From: Williamsia phyllosphaerae
Lineage (GTDB): Bacteria > Actinomycetota > Actinomycetes > Mycobacteriales > Mycobacteriaceae
DNA: 64,000 bases
Assembly (NCBI RefSeq): GCF_014635305.1
Contig: NZ_BMCS01000001.1
Span: forward strand, 868,001 to 932,000
Direction of reading: 5' to 3'
Shown here in pieces: positions 9,862 to 17,720 of this stretch. Positions within the stretch are counted from its first letter, which is position 1, and the number at the start of each line of letters is the position of its first letter. Position numbers and translations under genes: made by a program. Below the pieces are notes generated by a model, which saw only the letters and a program-made list of their open reading frames with translations, ran no database searches and was not told the DNA's origin.

Positions 9862-9954
9862 TCAGCAACAGAAGAGACGCACGAACGGCAGACGGCAGCC
9901 CAAAGCGGTGATCACGTAGGTGACCTCCGGGATGTGCGACGTCGAGCTCGGCAT
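9862..9954 (-). CDS. 30-aa cysteine-ending leader peptide (attenuator uORF)
   Basis: The peptide begins MPSSTSHIPEV and ends VRLFCC, with a further Cys at residue 20. It has an excellent promoter exactly positioned for leaderless translation: -35 TTGCCG (9985-9990), 17-bp spacer, -10 TAGATT (9962-9967), then 7 nt to ATG. Short uORFs with terminal cysteine codons upstream of sulfur-metabolism genes are known in mycobacteria and streptomycetes, where ribosome stalling at Cys codons senses cysteine shortage. The ROK regulator gene lies 111 bp downstream on the same strand. The peptide is visible; its sensing role is inferred. Confidence 0.6.
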   Translation of the reverse strand: MPSSTSHIPEVTYVITALGCRLPFVRLFCC

Positions 9955-9961
9955 GAACTGC

Positions 9962-9990
9962 AATCTAGCAACATGAACTCTCGGCGGCAA
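9962..9990 (-). promoter_or_regulatory. promoter of leader peptide and ROK regulator
   Basis: On the minus strand TTGCCG (9990-9985), a 17-bp spacer and TAGATT (9967-9962) match a housekeeping sigma promoter. The leader ATG follows 7 nt after the -10 box. Confidence 0.6.
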
Positions 9991-10199
9991 AGGTCAGCGC
10001 CTCCGCAGTGGGTTCGACACACCTGCAGGTAGACCCGCTCTGCGCGGATTCTAGCCAGCTCACAGCACCGCCAGAGGGGTTGCGATCACGCCGATCCAAA
10101 GACCAGGGCGCTGCGCCCCCGGCGGTGAGACTGGAGGGCGACCTCGCCTACGTCAGCAGTTGTTCCTCTCCCCGAGCCCGTCTCGCGAAAGGTGTATGT

Positions 10200-11378
10200 G
10201 TGTCCGTTCGTCTCCACTGGTTCCTGCCCACGTACGGGGACTCCCGGAATCTGATGGCAGGCGGCCACGGGTCGTCGATGTCGGGCGACCGACCCGCCGA
10301 CCTGCGCTATCTCAAGCAGCTCGCCGGAGCGGCCGAGGTCAACGGATTCGAGTCGGTGTTGACCCCGACCGGGCTGTGGTGTGAGGACGCATGGCTCTCG
10401 ACGGCGATGCTCGTGGAGACGACCGAGACCCTCAGGTTCCTTGTGGCGCTTCGTCCCGGGCTGACCAGCCCGACGCTGTCGGCTCAGATGGCCGCGACCC
10501 TGCAGTGGCAGTCGAAGGGACGTCTGCTGCTCAACGTCGTCACCGGCGGCGAGTCGAGCGAGCAACGCGCGTTCGGTGACTTCCTGTCGAAGGACGCCCG
10601 CTACGAGCGGTGCGGGGAATACCTCGACATCATCAACCGACTGTGGACGTCCGACGAGCCGTTGTCGTTCAACGGCAAACACCTGCGGGTCGAGGGCGCG
10701 TCGCTCGCCCGTCGTCCCGATCCACTGCCCCCGATCTTCTTCGGCGGATCGTCACTCGCCGCGGGCGCGGTCGCCGCTGCGCACGCCGACACCTATCTCA
10801 CCTGGGGGGAGCCGCCCGCCGCGGTTGCCGAGAAGCTGGACTGGATCCGCGGGCTCGCAGCACCGTTGGACCGGTCACCCGGATTCGGGATCCGCCTGCA
10901 CGTCATCGCACGCGAGACCTCCGGTGCGGCGTGGGCCGAGGCCGACCGGCTGCTGAGCTCGCTGGATCCGACGGTGATCGAGAACGCGCAGGCATCGTTG
11001 CGGCGCTCGGAATCCGAGGGACAGCGCCGGATGCGTGACCTGCATGGCGGCGGGGATGCCTACGTCGCCGGCGGCGACGCGCGCACCCTGGAGATCTACC
11101 CGAACCTGTGGAGCGGCGTCGGTCTCGTCCGTGGTGGAGCGGGCACCGCGCTGGTGGGGTCGTACGACGAGGTCGCCGAGCGCATCTCCGAATACGCCGA
11201 CCTCGGCATCGACCACTTCATCCTCTCGGGCTACCCGCACGTCGAGGAGGCGTACCACGTGGGCGAGGGCGTACGACCGGCGTTGCGTCGGCGAGGCCTG
11301 CTCCATTCCGATCCGGAGACCACCGAGCCTGTCCGGGGCGCGTTCCTCTCTACTCTGGAGCCGTCAGGCGCATCGTGA
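10200..11378 (+). CDS. FMNH2-dependent alkanesulfonate/methanesulfonate monooxygenase (SsuD/MsuD-like)
   Basis: The 392-residue luciferase-fold enzyme begins VSVRLHWFLPTYGDSR, the SsuD N-terminus. It retains the family blocks LVALRPGLTSPTLSAQMAAT, LNVVTGGESSEQRAFGD and HFILSGYPHVEEAY. SsuD/MsuD use reduced flavin and oxygen to cleave sulfonates to sulfite plus aldehyde. GTG 10200 is chosen because GAAAGG lies about 7 bp upstream and the frame upstream lacks family similarity. It is the first of three sulfur genes. No flavin reductase (SsuE/MsuE) is encoded nearby. With SfnG next to it, methanesulfonate is the likely substrate, but this is inference. Confidence 0.87.
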   Translation: MSVRLHWFLPTYGDSRNLMAGGHGSSMSGDRPADLRYLKQLAGAAEVNGFESVLTPTGLWCEDAWLSTAMLVETTETLRFLVALRPGLTSPTLSAQMAATLQWQSKGRLLLNVVTGGESSEQRAFGDFLSKDARYERCGEYLDIINRLWTSDEPLSFNGKHLRVEGASLARRPDPLPPIFFGGSSLAAGAVAAAHADTYLTWGEPPAAVAEKLDWIRGLAAPLDRSPGFGIRLHVIARETSGAAWAEADRLLSSLDPTVIENAQASLRRSESEGQRRMRDLHGGGDAYVAGGDARTLEIYPNLWSGVGLVRGGAGTALVGSYDEVAERISEYADLGIDHFILSGYPHVEEAYHVGEGVRPALRRRGLLHSDPETTEPVRGAFLSTLEPSGAS

Positions 11379-11430
11379 GGCAGCGAGCGCCGAGTATTCA
11401 TCGATCGATCGTCGACAAGAAAGAGCAGCA

Positions 11431-12537
11431 ATGAGCACCGAGAAGATCGCGGACGAGGTCAAGTTCGCGTATTGGGTCCCGAACGTCAGCGGCGGTCTCG
11501 TCACCAGCGAGATCGAGCAGCGCACGAACTGGGAGTTCGAGTACAACAAGAAGCTCGCGCAGACCGCCGAGCGCGTCGGCTTCGAGTACGCGCTGTCGCA
11601 GGTGCGGTACATGGCGTCCTACGGTGCCGAGTTCCAGCACGAGTCGACGTCGTTCTCACTCGCACTGATGATGGCGACCGAGAAGCTCAAGGTCATCACC
11701 GCGATCCACCCCGGCCTGTGGCATCCCGCCGTGCTGGCGAAGTTCGGCGCGACCGCCGACCACCTGTCGAACGGTCGGTTCGCGATCAACGTCGTCTCCG
11801 GCTGGTTCTCCGGCGAGTTCAAGGCCCTCGGCGAGCCGTGGCTCGAGCACGACGAGCGTTACCGTCGCAGCGCCGAGTTCCTCGAGGTCATCCGCAAGAT
11901 CTGGACCGAGGACAACGTCGAGTTCGCCGGCGACTTCTACCGCATTCGTGACTTCACCCTGAAGCCCAAGCCGCTCAACACCCCCGAGCGTCCGAACCCG
12001 GAGCTGTTCCAGGGCGGCAACTCCTCGGCAGCCCGTCGCAACGGCGGCCAGTTCGCCGACTGGTACTTCTCCAACGGCAAGGACTTCGACGGCGTCACCG
12101 AGCAGATCGAGGATCTGCGCTCGGTCGCCCAGGCCCACAACCGTGAGACCAAGTTCGGCCTGAACGGGTTCATCATCGCCCGTGACACGGAGAAGGAAGC
12201 CCGCGACACCCTGCGCGAGATCATCGAGAAGGCCAACAAGCCTGCGGTGGAAGGTTTCCGGGACTCCGTGCAGCAGGCGGGCAAGTCGACCTCCGACGGC
12301 AAGGGCATGTGGGCCGACTCGAAGTTCGAGGATCTCGTGCAGTACAACGACGGCTTCAAGACGCAGCTGATCGGTACGCCCGAGCAGATCGCAGAGCGAA
12401 TCCTTGCCTACAAGAAGCTCGGTGTCGACATGATCCTCGGTGGCTTCCTGCACTTCCAGGAGGAGGTCGAGTACTTCGGCGAGAAGGTCATGCCGCTCGT
12501 CCGCGAGCTCGAGGCCGCCGAGAAGGTCTCGGCCTAG
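11431..12537 (+). CDS. sfnG: dimethylsulfone monooxygenase SfnG
   Basis: The 368-residue luciferase-like FMNH2-dependent monooxygenase has an N-terminus FAYWVPNVSGGLVTSEIEQR, the hallmark of SfnG. The enzyme converts dimethyl sulfone to methanesulfinate plus formaldehyde, feeding sulfur scavenging. Further family blocks are INVVSGWFSGEFKALGEPWLEHD-like at about residues 112-134 and FQGGNSSAARRNG. ATG 11431 follows an AAGAAAGAG ribosome site. It lies 52 bp after the SsuD-like gene and 2 bp before the SfnB-like gene, forming an operon. Confidence 0.88.
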   Translation: MSTEKIADEVKFAYWVPNVSGGLVTSEIEQRTNWEFEYNKKLAQTAERVGFEYALSQVRYMASYGAEFQHESTSFSLALMMATEKLKVITAIHPGLWHPAVLAKFGATADHLSNGRFAINVVSGWFSGEFKALGEPWLEHDERYRRSAEFLEVIRKIWTEDNVEFAGDFYRIRDFTLKPKPLNTPERPNPELFQGGNSSAARRNGGQFADWYFSNGKDFDGVTEQIEDLRSVAQAHNRETKFGLNGFIIARDTEKEARDTLREIIEKANKPAVEGFRDSVQQAGKSTSDGKGMWADSKFEDLVQYNDGFKTQLIGTPEQIAERILAYKKLGVDMILGGFLHFQEEVEYFGEKVMPLVRELEAAEKVSA

Positions 12538-12539
12538 TC

Positions 12540-13754
12540 ATGACCGCGGTCGCCGCCCCCCGGATCGGAACACGCGAGCAGGCACTGGATTCCGCGCGCC
12601 TGCTCGCGGCCCGGTTCGGTCCGGGGGCGGCGGCCCGCGACCGCGATCGTCGTCTCCCGCAGGCGGAGATCGCCGAGCTGGCCGCGTCGGGACTGCTCGC
12701 GATCACCGTGCCCGTCGAGTATGGGGGGACCGGTCTACCTCCGTCGGTTGTGGCCGAGGTGTTTCGCATCCTCGCCGCCGCCGACCCGAACATCGCGCAG
12801 ATCCCGCAGAGCCATTTCGTGCAGGCGAACCTGCTGAGGATCGTCGGGACAACCGATCAGCGCCGGAAACTGTTCTCACACATCGTCGACGGCGGACTCC
12901 TAGCCAACGCACACGCCGAGCGGGACACCACCTCCTCGAACCTCGTCGAGACCCGGATAACGCCTGACGGCAACCACTTCCGTCTGCGCGGAACCAAGTT
13001 CTACTGCACCGGTTCGCTACACGCCGACACCCTGGCCGTGCTGGCGCGCCTCGATGCCCCGGCCGGCGGTCTCTCGGCGGGCGAGTACACCGTCTTCGTC
13101 GGATCCGACACCGATGGGGTCGAGATCATCGACGACTGGGACGGGCTCGGCCAACGCACCTCCGGTAGCGGCACAGTCGTGCTCGACGATGTCGCCGTGG
13201 CCGCAGAGGACGTGATCGCGCGCCACGCAGCGGTCGACGCCCCCACGGGTTTCGGTGCGTTCTCCCAACTGCTGCACGCGGCCATCGACACCGGTATCGC
13301 CGCCGGTGCACTGCATTCCGCAGTCGATTGTGTCCGCACCCTCTCGCGGCCGTGGTGGGAAGCGGGGGTCGAGCGTGCGGTCGACGACCCGCTGCTGATC
13401 CAGCGTTTCGGCGAACTGTCGGTGGTGGTCGCCTCTGCGGAGGCAACCCTGGAGGTGGCCGGACGCGCCGTCGACGCCATGCAGCTCTCCGCCGACGATC
13501 CGGTGTTGCTGGCCGCCGAGGCGTCGGTGGCGGTCGCGACAGCGAAGGTGGTCTCCGATCGCGCCGCCAACGAGGTGTCCAGCGCGCTGTTCGAGGTGTC
13601 GGGCACACGAAGCGCCGCCGACGACCTCAACCTGCACCACTTCTGGCGTAATGCGCGTATCCACACGCTGCACGATCCGGTTCGGTGGAAGTACCAACAC
13701 CTGGGTCGATACGTGTTGCACGGCACGCCACCACCGTTGAGCGCGATCATCTGA
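12540..13754 (+). CDS. SfnB/MsuC/DszC-like acyl-CoA dehydrogenase-fold monooxygenase
   Basis: The 404-residue protein has the acyl-CoA dehydrogenase fold: an N-terminal helical domain (GLLAITVPVEYGGTGLPPSV), then a beta domain with FRLRGTKFYCTGSLHAD in place of the usual flavin-binding block, then a C-terminal four-helix bundle with FEVSGTRSAADDLNLHHFWRNARIHT. This ending is shared with SfnB, MsuC and DszC rather than true fatty-acid dehydrogenases. MsuC oxidises methanesulfinate to methanesulfonate with FMNH2. Between SfnG and an SsuD/MsuD-type enzyme, that step is the logical role. The start ATG is 2 nt after the sfnG stop. Confidence 0.83.
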   Translation: MTAVAAPRIGTREQALDSARLLAARFGPGAAARDRDRRLPQAEIAELAASGLLAITVPVEYGGTGLPPSVVAEVFRILAAADPNIAQIPQSHFVQANLLRIVGTTDQRRKLFSHIVDGGLLANAHAERDTTSSNLVETRITPDGNHFRLRGTKFYCTGSLHADTLAVLARLDAPAGGLSAGEYTVFVGSDTDGVEIIDDWDGLGQRTSGSGTVVLDDVAVAAEDVIARHAAVDAPTGFGAFSQLLHAAIDTGIAAGALHSAVDCVRTLSRPWWEAGVERAVDDPLLIQRFGELSVVVASAEATLEVAGRAVDAMQLSADDPVLLAAEASVAVATAKVVSDRAANEVSSALFEVSGTRSAADDLNLHHFWRNARIHTLHDPVRWKYQHLGRYVLHGTPPPLSAII

Positions 13755-13803
13755 CCTGTGCACCACCGCTGCCGGCGGTACGGAAACGTCAGCCGATCGA
13801 CAG

Positions 13804-13809
13804 TAATCT
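13804..13809 (+). promoter_or_regulatory. -10 box TAATCT, leaderless start of the TPR gene
   Basis: TAATCT is followed by 7 nt and the GTG at 13817, with no ribosome-binding site. Confidence 0.5.
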
Positions 13810-13816
13810 GTTTTCC

Positions 13817-14347
13817 GTGAACGAGCGTCGCCATGACACCGCCTCCGATACATGGGAAGAGCGGATCCAGGAGTTCTGGCGCACTGCCGATCTCGAGGAC
13901 CGGTCAGGCGCGATCGAGCACATGCAGCGGCTCGTCGCCGAACGTGCACCCGACGATCCCGACGCCCGGTTCGAGATGGGTGGCGCGTACGACTCCTGCG
14001 GGTACGAGGAGCAGGCCGCCGCCGAGTATGCGGCCGCACGCGCACATGGTCTGCAGGGAGCTCGGCTCGCGCAGCTGAACATTCAGCAGGGTTCGACCCT
14101 GCGCAACATCGGACTGGTGGACGAGGCGGTCACGATGCTGCGTGCCACCGAACCCGACCCCTCGATCGGAGATGCTCGCGCGGTCTTCCTCGCGCTGGCG
14201 TTACGCGACGCCGGTCAACCGGACGAGGCACTGCGGGTCGCGATCGAGGCCCTGATCCCTCATTTGCCCCGCTACCAGCGTTCGGCCGCTGCATACGCGA
14301 GAGCGCTGACCGAACCCGGCGATGAGGGTGAGTCCCCGAATCGCTGA
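13817..14347 (+). CDS. tetratricopeptide repeat protein
   Basis: The 176-residue cytosolic protein has TPR-like helical pairs: AIEHMQRLVAERAPDDPDARFEMGGAYDSCGYEEQAAAEY, then LNIQQGSTLRNIGLVDEAVTML and FLALALRDAGQPDEALRVAIEAL (quoted as separate blocks). TPRs mediate protein-protein contacts. No catalytic motif is visible. GTG 13817 is preferred over upstream codons because of the TAATCT box 7 nt upstream. It follows the sulfur operon on the same strand but has its own promoter and no evident link to it. Confidence 0.8.
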   Translation: MNERRHDTASDTWEERIQEFWRTADLEDRSGAIEHMQRLVAERAPDDPDARFEMGGAYDSCGYEEQAAAEYAAARAHGLQGARLAQLNIQQGSTLRNIGLVDEAVTMLRATEPDPSIGDARAVFLALALRDAGQPDEALRVAIEALIPHLPRYQRSAAAYARALTEPGDEGESPNR

Positions 14348-14960
14348 CGGTGCGGAGACCGCGAACCGACTGTGTCGGCGGCCTCCCGTCGTGCGTCGTT
14401 CGAATTCACCACCGCTGACGGTGCGGAAGCCCCGCATCGAGTGTGCGTTGTTGTGTGGTCATCTCGCCCGGCGCTGTCAGCACACTCGAAGCGTGTTTCC
14501 ACACAGTCAGCACCCCGGTCACTCGAAGTGCGTCAGCACCCCTGAGCCGACTGTGTCGAAACGGGCCATCGAGTGTGCTCGCGGCGCGACGCGAGCTCCA
14601 CACAAACAGCGCACACTCGACGGCGCGTTTCGGCACCGTCGGCGGCTCGACGTCGTGCGTCGTTCCAATTCACCACCGCTGACGGTGCGGAAGCCCCGCA
14701 TCGAGTGTGCGTTGTTTGTGTGGTCATCTCGCCCGGCGCTGTCAGCACACTCGAAGCGCGTTTCCACACAGTCAGCACCCCGGTCACTCGAAGCACGTCA
14801 GCACCCCTGAGCCGACTGTGTCGAAACGAGCCATCGAGTGTGCTCGCGGCGCGACGCGAGCTGCCCACAAAACAGCGCACACTCGACGGGGCGTTTCGGC
14901 ACAGTCGGCGGCTACCCGTCAGCGCAGCGCGAGTCCACAACCCGCTGACGGTGCGGCATC
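14344..14960. repeat. 264-bp tandem duplication composed of large hairpins
   Basis: Two copies of a 264/265-bp unit (about 14376-14639 and 14640-14904) are nearly identical, with partial units at both ends. Each unit holds two imperfect inverted repeats of about 34-bp arms. Hairpin A pairs 14414-14447 with 14478-14511 and, in copy 2, 14678-14711 with 14743-14776. Hairpin B pairs 14547-14580 with 14607-14642, and 14812-14845 with 14873-14908. All eight arms carry the core GAGTGTGC or its complement next to a CTGAC-GTG-GGAA or GAC-GTG-CGAAACG block. No transposase or convincing gene lies inside. It fills the gap between the TPR gene and sigG. Confidence 0.85.
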
Positions 14961-15014
14961 CACACAGGCAGCATCGAGGGCCACTTTCCCTGGTCGGATG
15001 TCCGAGTTCTGCCG

Positions 15015-15020
15015 TAATCT
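15015..15020 (+). promoter_or_regulatory. -10 box TAATCT, leaderless start of sigG
   Basis: TAATCT is followed by 6 nt and the ATG at 15027. No Shine-Dalgarno sequence is present. Confidence 0.5.
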
Positions 15021-15026
15021 CTGCCC

Positions 15027-16034
15027 ATGACCGTGCAGACCACGACCGATGACGACTTCCTGGCGATCACCGAGCCGTATCGCCGGGAGATCATGGCGCA
15101 TTGTTACCGCATGATGGGGTCGCATCACGACGCCGAGGACCTGGTGCAGGAGACCTATATCCGCGCGTGGCGCGGGTACGCCGGTTACGACCAGCGCGCG
15201 TCGGTGCGCACGTGGCTGCACAAGATCGCCACCAACACGTGTCTCACGGCCTTGCAGACGAAGAAGAAGCGCCCGCTGCCGTCCGGGCTGGGCGGCGACG
15301 CATACGACCCGACCGCCCCGCTCCTGCAGGACCATGAAGTCCCCTGGCTGGAGCCGTTCGCCGACGACGACACCGCGGCTCCGGCCGACACCGCCGATCC
15401 CGCGGCGGTCATCGGGTCACGGGAATCGATCCGGCTGGCGTTCATCGCGGCACTGCAGCATCTCCCCGAGCGTCAGCGCGCGATCCTGATCCTGCGTGAT
15501 GTCCTGCAATGGCGCGCCGCCGAGGTCGCCGACACCCTCGATCTCACCGTCGCAACGGTGAACAGCCTTCTGCAGCGAGCTCGCGCACAGGTCAAAGAGG
15601 TCGCCCCCACCCGCGACTCGGTGTCCGAACCGGATGAGGCCACGCAGAAGGCGGCATTGGAGCGCTATTGCGCCGCCTTCCAGAACTACGACGTCGACGC
15701 CATCGTCTCGATGTTCACCGACAAATCGATCTGGGAGATGCCGCCGTTCACCGGCTGGTATCAGGGCGGCGAGCAGATCGGCACACTCATCCGGCGCAAC
15801 TGCCCGGCAGAGAAGGCCGGCGATCAGATCCTGCTGCCCACCACCGCCAACGGTCAGCCGGCGTTCGGGCTGTACATGCGCGGCGAGGACGGCGTCCACC
15901 GTCCGTTCCAACTCCAGGTGCTGGAGCTGTCGGCGCAGGGCAAGGTCGACCACGCGATCGCGTTCTTCTCCGACGACATGGTCGGTGACTTCGCTCGGTT
16001 CGGTCTGCCCGAGACCGTCGCCCCGATCGACTGA
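15027..16034 (+). CDS. sigG: ECF RNA polymerase sigma factor SigG, with SnoaL-like C-terminal domain
   Basis: The 335-residue protein has sigma region 2 (residues about 15-85, with YRREIMAHCYRMMGSHHDAE and DLVQETYIRAWRGY), region 4 (about 135-190, LPERQRAILILRDVLQWRAAEVADTL) and a C-terminal SnoaL/NTF2-like domain (about 215-330, with IWEMPPFTGWYQGG). This fusion and these phrases match mycobacterial SigG. Such ECF factors lack a classical anti-sigma partner and are thought to be controlled by the fused domain; none is encoded next to it. It directs RNA polymerase to stress promoters, and the regulon here is unknown. Confidence 0.88.
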   Translation: MTVQTTTDDDFLAITEPYRREIMAHCYRMMGSHHDAEDLVQETYIRAWRGYAGYDQRASVRTWLHKIATNTCLTALQTKKKRPLPSGLGGDAYDPTAPLLQDHEVPWLEPFADDDTAAPADTADPAAVIGSRESIRLAFIAALQHLPERQRAILILRDVLQWRAAEVADTLDLTVATVNSLLQRARAQVKEVAPTRDSVSEPDEATQKAALERYCAAFQNYDVDAIVSMFTDKSIWEMPPFTGWYQGGEQIGTLIRRNCPAEKAGDQILLPTTANGQPAFGLYMRGEDGVHRPFQLQVLELSAQGKVDHAIAFFSDDMVGDFARFGLPETVAPID

Positions 16035-16053
16035 CCGGCCTGACCCAGAACAC

Positions 16054-16090
16054 ACATCGGCCGCCGGGTGCGAAACCCGGCGGCCGATGT
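16054..16090. terminator. bidirectional hairpin terminator
   Basis: A perfect 16-bp stem (ACATCGGCCGCCGGGT with ACCCGGCGGCCGATGT) and a 5-nt loop GCGAA lie between the convergent ends of sigG and the lipoprotein gene, with TGTT following. Confidence 0.8.
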
Positions 16091-16124
16091 TGTTCGTGCG
16101 GTGCTACCTAGAGGCAGCGGGAGA

Positions 16125-16829
16125 TCACTTGGTGTTGACGGTGATCTTCGCGATGCCCACCAGCAGACCGGCCTTCACAGCGTCGGTCTTGAAGGTCTGG
16201 TTGAGCAGACCGGCAGCGGTCTCGGAGATCAGCACGCGGGTGCCCTCCAGGACTGCGGTGCCGTCGGCCTCGTTGGCCTGCAGCGGCTTCAGGGTGCTGC
16301 CGTCCAGGTCGAAGACGATCGCCTGGGTGGCGGCGACCTGGCCGTTGACGGCGACGTCGGCCATCAGCTTCGAGGTGCCGGGATCGATGGTCAGGTTGGT
16401 GATGTCGACCTTGGTCTCACCCGCGGTCAGCGAGAAGCCGGCGCCGGCGTGCTCGATCTTGCCCTGCACGTACGGCTGGATGCTGCCGGGCGTGTAGTAG
16501 GTCACGTTGCCGCCGGTGATCGGGAAGACCAGCGAGCCGTTCTCCAGCTTGGCTCCACCGACGACGCCGGGGGTCAGCTTGAGTGCGGTGAGGGCATCGG
16601 TGAAGCCGGTGTCCAACGCAACCGCGGTGTCGCGACCGGTCAGGGCCGGGATCTCGGCGACGGGCGCCGGTGCGCTCGACTCGGCGGCGGCGGACGAGGC
16701 CGGGGCGGAGGCCGCGGCGCTCGACGAGCCCGAGTCGGACGAGTCGTCGCTCGAGCAGGCAGCGGCGGGGAGGATGGCAACGGCGGCGATGGCGGCGGCC
16801 ACCACGGTCTTGCGGTACTTGATCATCAT
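16125..16829 (-). CDS. putative surface lipoprotein, unknown function
   Basis: The 234-residue protein has a lipoprotein signal: basic MMIKYRK, a hydrophobic stretch and lipobox LPAAAC (Cys25). An unstructured Ser/Ala/Pro linker runs to about residue 55, then a globular domain rich in Val, Gly and Thr (VGGAKLENGSLVFPITGGNV, DITNLTIDPGTSKLMADVAV). The domain suggests a beta-rich extracytoplasmic fold, but I do not recognise the family. AAGAAGGA lies 9 bp before the ATG. It stands alone, facing sigG across a shared terminator. Confidence 0.82.
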   Translation of the reverse strand: MMIKYRKTVVAAAIAAVAILPAAACSSDDSSDSGSSSAAASAPASSAAAESSAPAPVAEIPALTGRDTAVALDTGFTDALTALKLTPGVVGGAKLENGSLVFPITGGNVTYYTPGSIQPYVQGKIEHAGAGFSLTAGETKVDITNLTIDPGTSKLMADVAVNGQVAATQAIVFDLDGSTLKPLQANEADGTAVLEGTRVLISETAAGLLNQTFKTDAVKAGLLVGIAKITVNTK

Positions 16830-16940
16830 GTGGGTGATTCCTTCTTTTCACTGTGTGCGGCAACGAAGCTCGTTGGCGACTGCATTTCGAGTCATCGAGA
16901 TCATGACGGCTCCGAGGCAGATCGAACGCGGTAACGCCCG

Positions 16941-17001
16941 ATCGCAACCGAACCGACGCATCAGTTCGCGACAATCACTCGATTGCAACAAAACCGACGC
17001 A
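16941..17001. repeat. direct repeat upstream of the lipoprotein gene
   Basis: A 20-bp sequence ATCGCAACCGAACCGACGCA (16941-16960) recurs at 16982-17001 with three changes, 41 bp apart (about four helical turns). This is the only structure seen in the 330-bp gap 16830-17161 apart from the hairpin at 17145. It may be a paired regulator site. Confidence 0.4.
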
Positions 17002-17144
17002 GGAAGCCGCTCTGTGTCCGATTTTCATCGTGTACAGCGGAGCAGCGTCTCCATGTAGGGCATTCGCAGCCGGTGCGGTAGCGGCTTGGTCGGGATGTCG
17101 AAATAATCTGAGATTCCGCCGTTAAGACGCTGAAAGTCCAGCTC

Positions 17145-17162
17145 AGAGGGCAGAGGCCCTCT
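17145..17162 (-). terminator. hairpin at the end of the VOC gene
   Basis: AGAGGGC-AGAG-GCCCTCT forms a perfect 7-bp stem immediately after the minus-strand VOC stop codon. Confidence 0.4.
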
Positions 17163-17572
17163 CAGGATTCACCGGAAATCGCCGCGGGATCCATCCACAC
17201 CACCTCCCAGACGTGCCCGTCGATGTCCCGAAAACTGCGGCCGAACATGAATCCGTGGTCCTGCGGGTCCTTCCACGCCGACCCGCCCGCGGCGAGCGCG
17301 GTGTCGGCCAGGTGGTCGACCTCGTCGCGGCTGTCCGCGGAGATCGCGAGCAACACCTCGTGCGCCGAGGACGTGTCGCAGATGTCCCCGACGATGAAGT
17401 CGGTGAAGCGTGGCGTGTTGAGCAACATGATCGTGCACTGGTCGTTGAGCACGAGGGACACGGTGTTCTCATCGGAGAAGGCCTCGTTGACCGACAGCCC
17501 GAGTCCGGTGAAGAAGGCTCGGGACGCCGCGACATCGGCGACGGGCAGATTGACGAACAGCATTCGGGACAC
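17162..17572 (-). CDS. VOC/glyoxalase family protein
   Basis: The 136-residue protein has the VOC fold phrases MLFVNLPVADVAASRAFFTGLGL, VSLVLNDQCTIMLL and a C-terminal RDIDGHVWEVVWMDP metal-ligand region. It resembles the PhnB/lyase-like group whose members bind small ligands or act as dioxygenases, isomerases or resistance proteins. GTG 17572 is chosen because AGGAG sits 6 bp upstream; an upstream GTG at 17620 adds 16 Pro-rich residues without support. The neighbouring divergent genes encode a two-component system. The substrate is unknown. Confidence 0.83.
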   Translation of the reverse strand: MSRMLFVNLPVADVAASRAFFTGLGLSVNEAFSDENTVSLVLNDQCTIMLLNTPRFTDFIVGDICDTSSAHEVLLAISADSRDEVDHLADTALAAGGSAWKDPQDHGFMFGRSFRDIDGHVWEVVWMDPAAISGES

Positions 17573-17720
17573 GGTGGGCTCCTGGGGTCGGGAGGTGGGG
17601 GGGTTCACCGGTACAGACACCGTCGGTCCGGTGAACTCATCGGTACCCGACGCGGAACGGCGTCGTTCATCCTTTGGCCGGATGCGCGTCCTTCGGGAGA
17701 TGGCCCACTATGGACACACC

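Noticed and set aside
9973..10032. Plus-strand 19-codon frame MNSRRQ...HTCR as a leader for the ssuD-like gene
   Set aside because: Only one Cys, no convincing promoter or ribosome site, and it overlaps the minus-strand promoter; the minus-strand leader is far better supported.
10107..10119. GGGCG-CTG-CGCCC hairpin upstream of the ssuD-like gene as a terminator or riboswitch
   Set aside because: The stem is only 5 bp, there is no T-run, and I could not match the 9990-10199 region to a known riboswitch consensus such as SAM types.
14376..14904. CRISPR array
   Set aside because: Only two long units, made of nested inverted repeats with no unique spacers, and no cas genes nearby.
14322..15052. 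Several open frames on both strands within the repeat region
   Set aside because: The same frames recur because the DNA is duplicated; they carry no family similarity and follow from the repeat composition.
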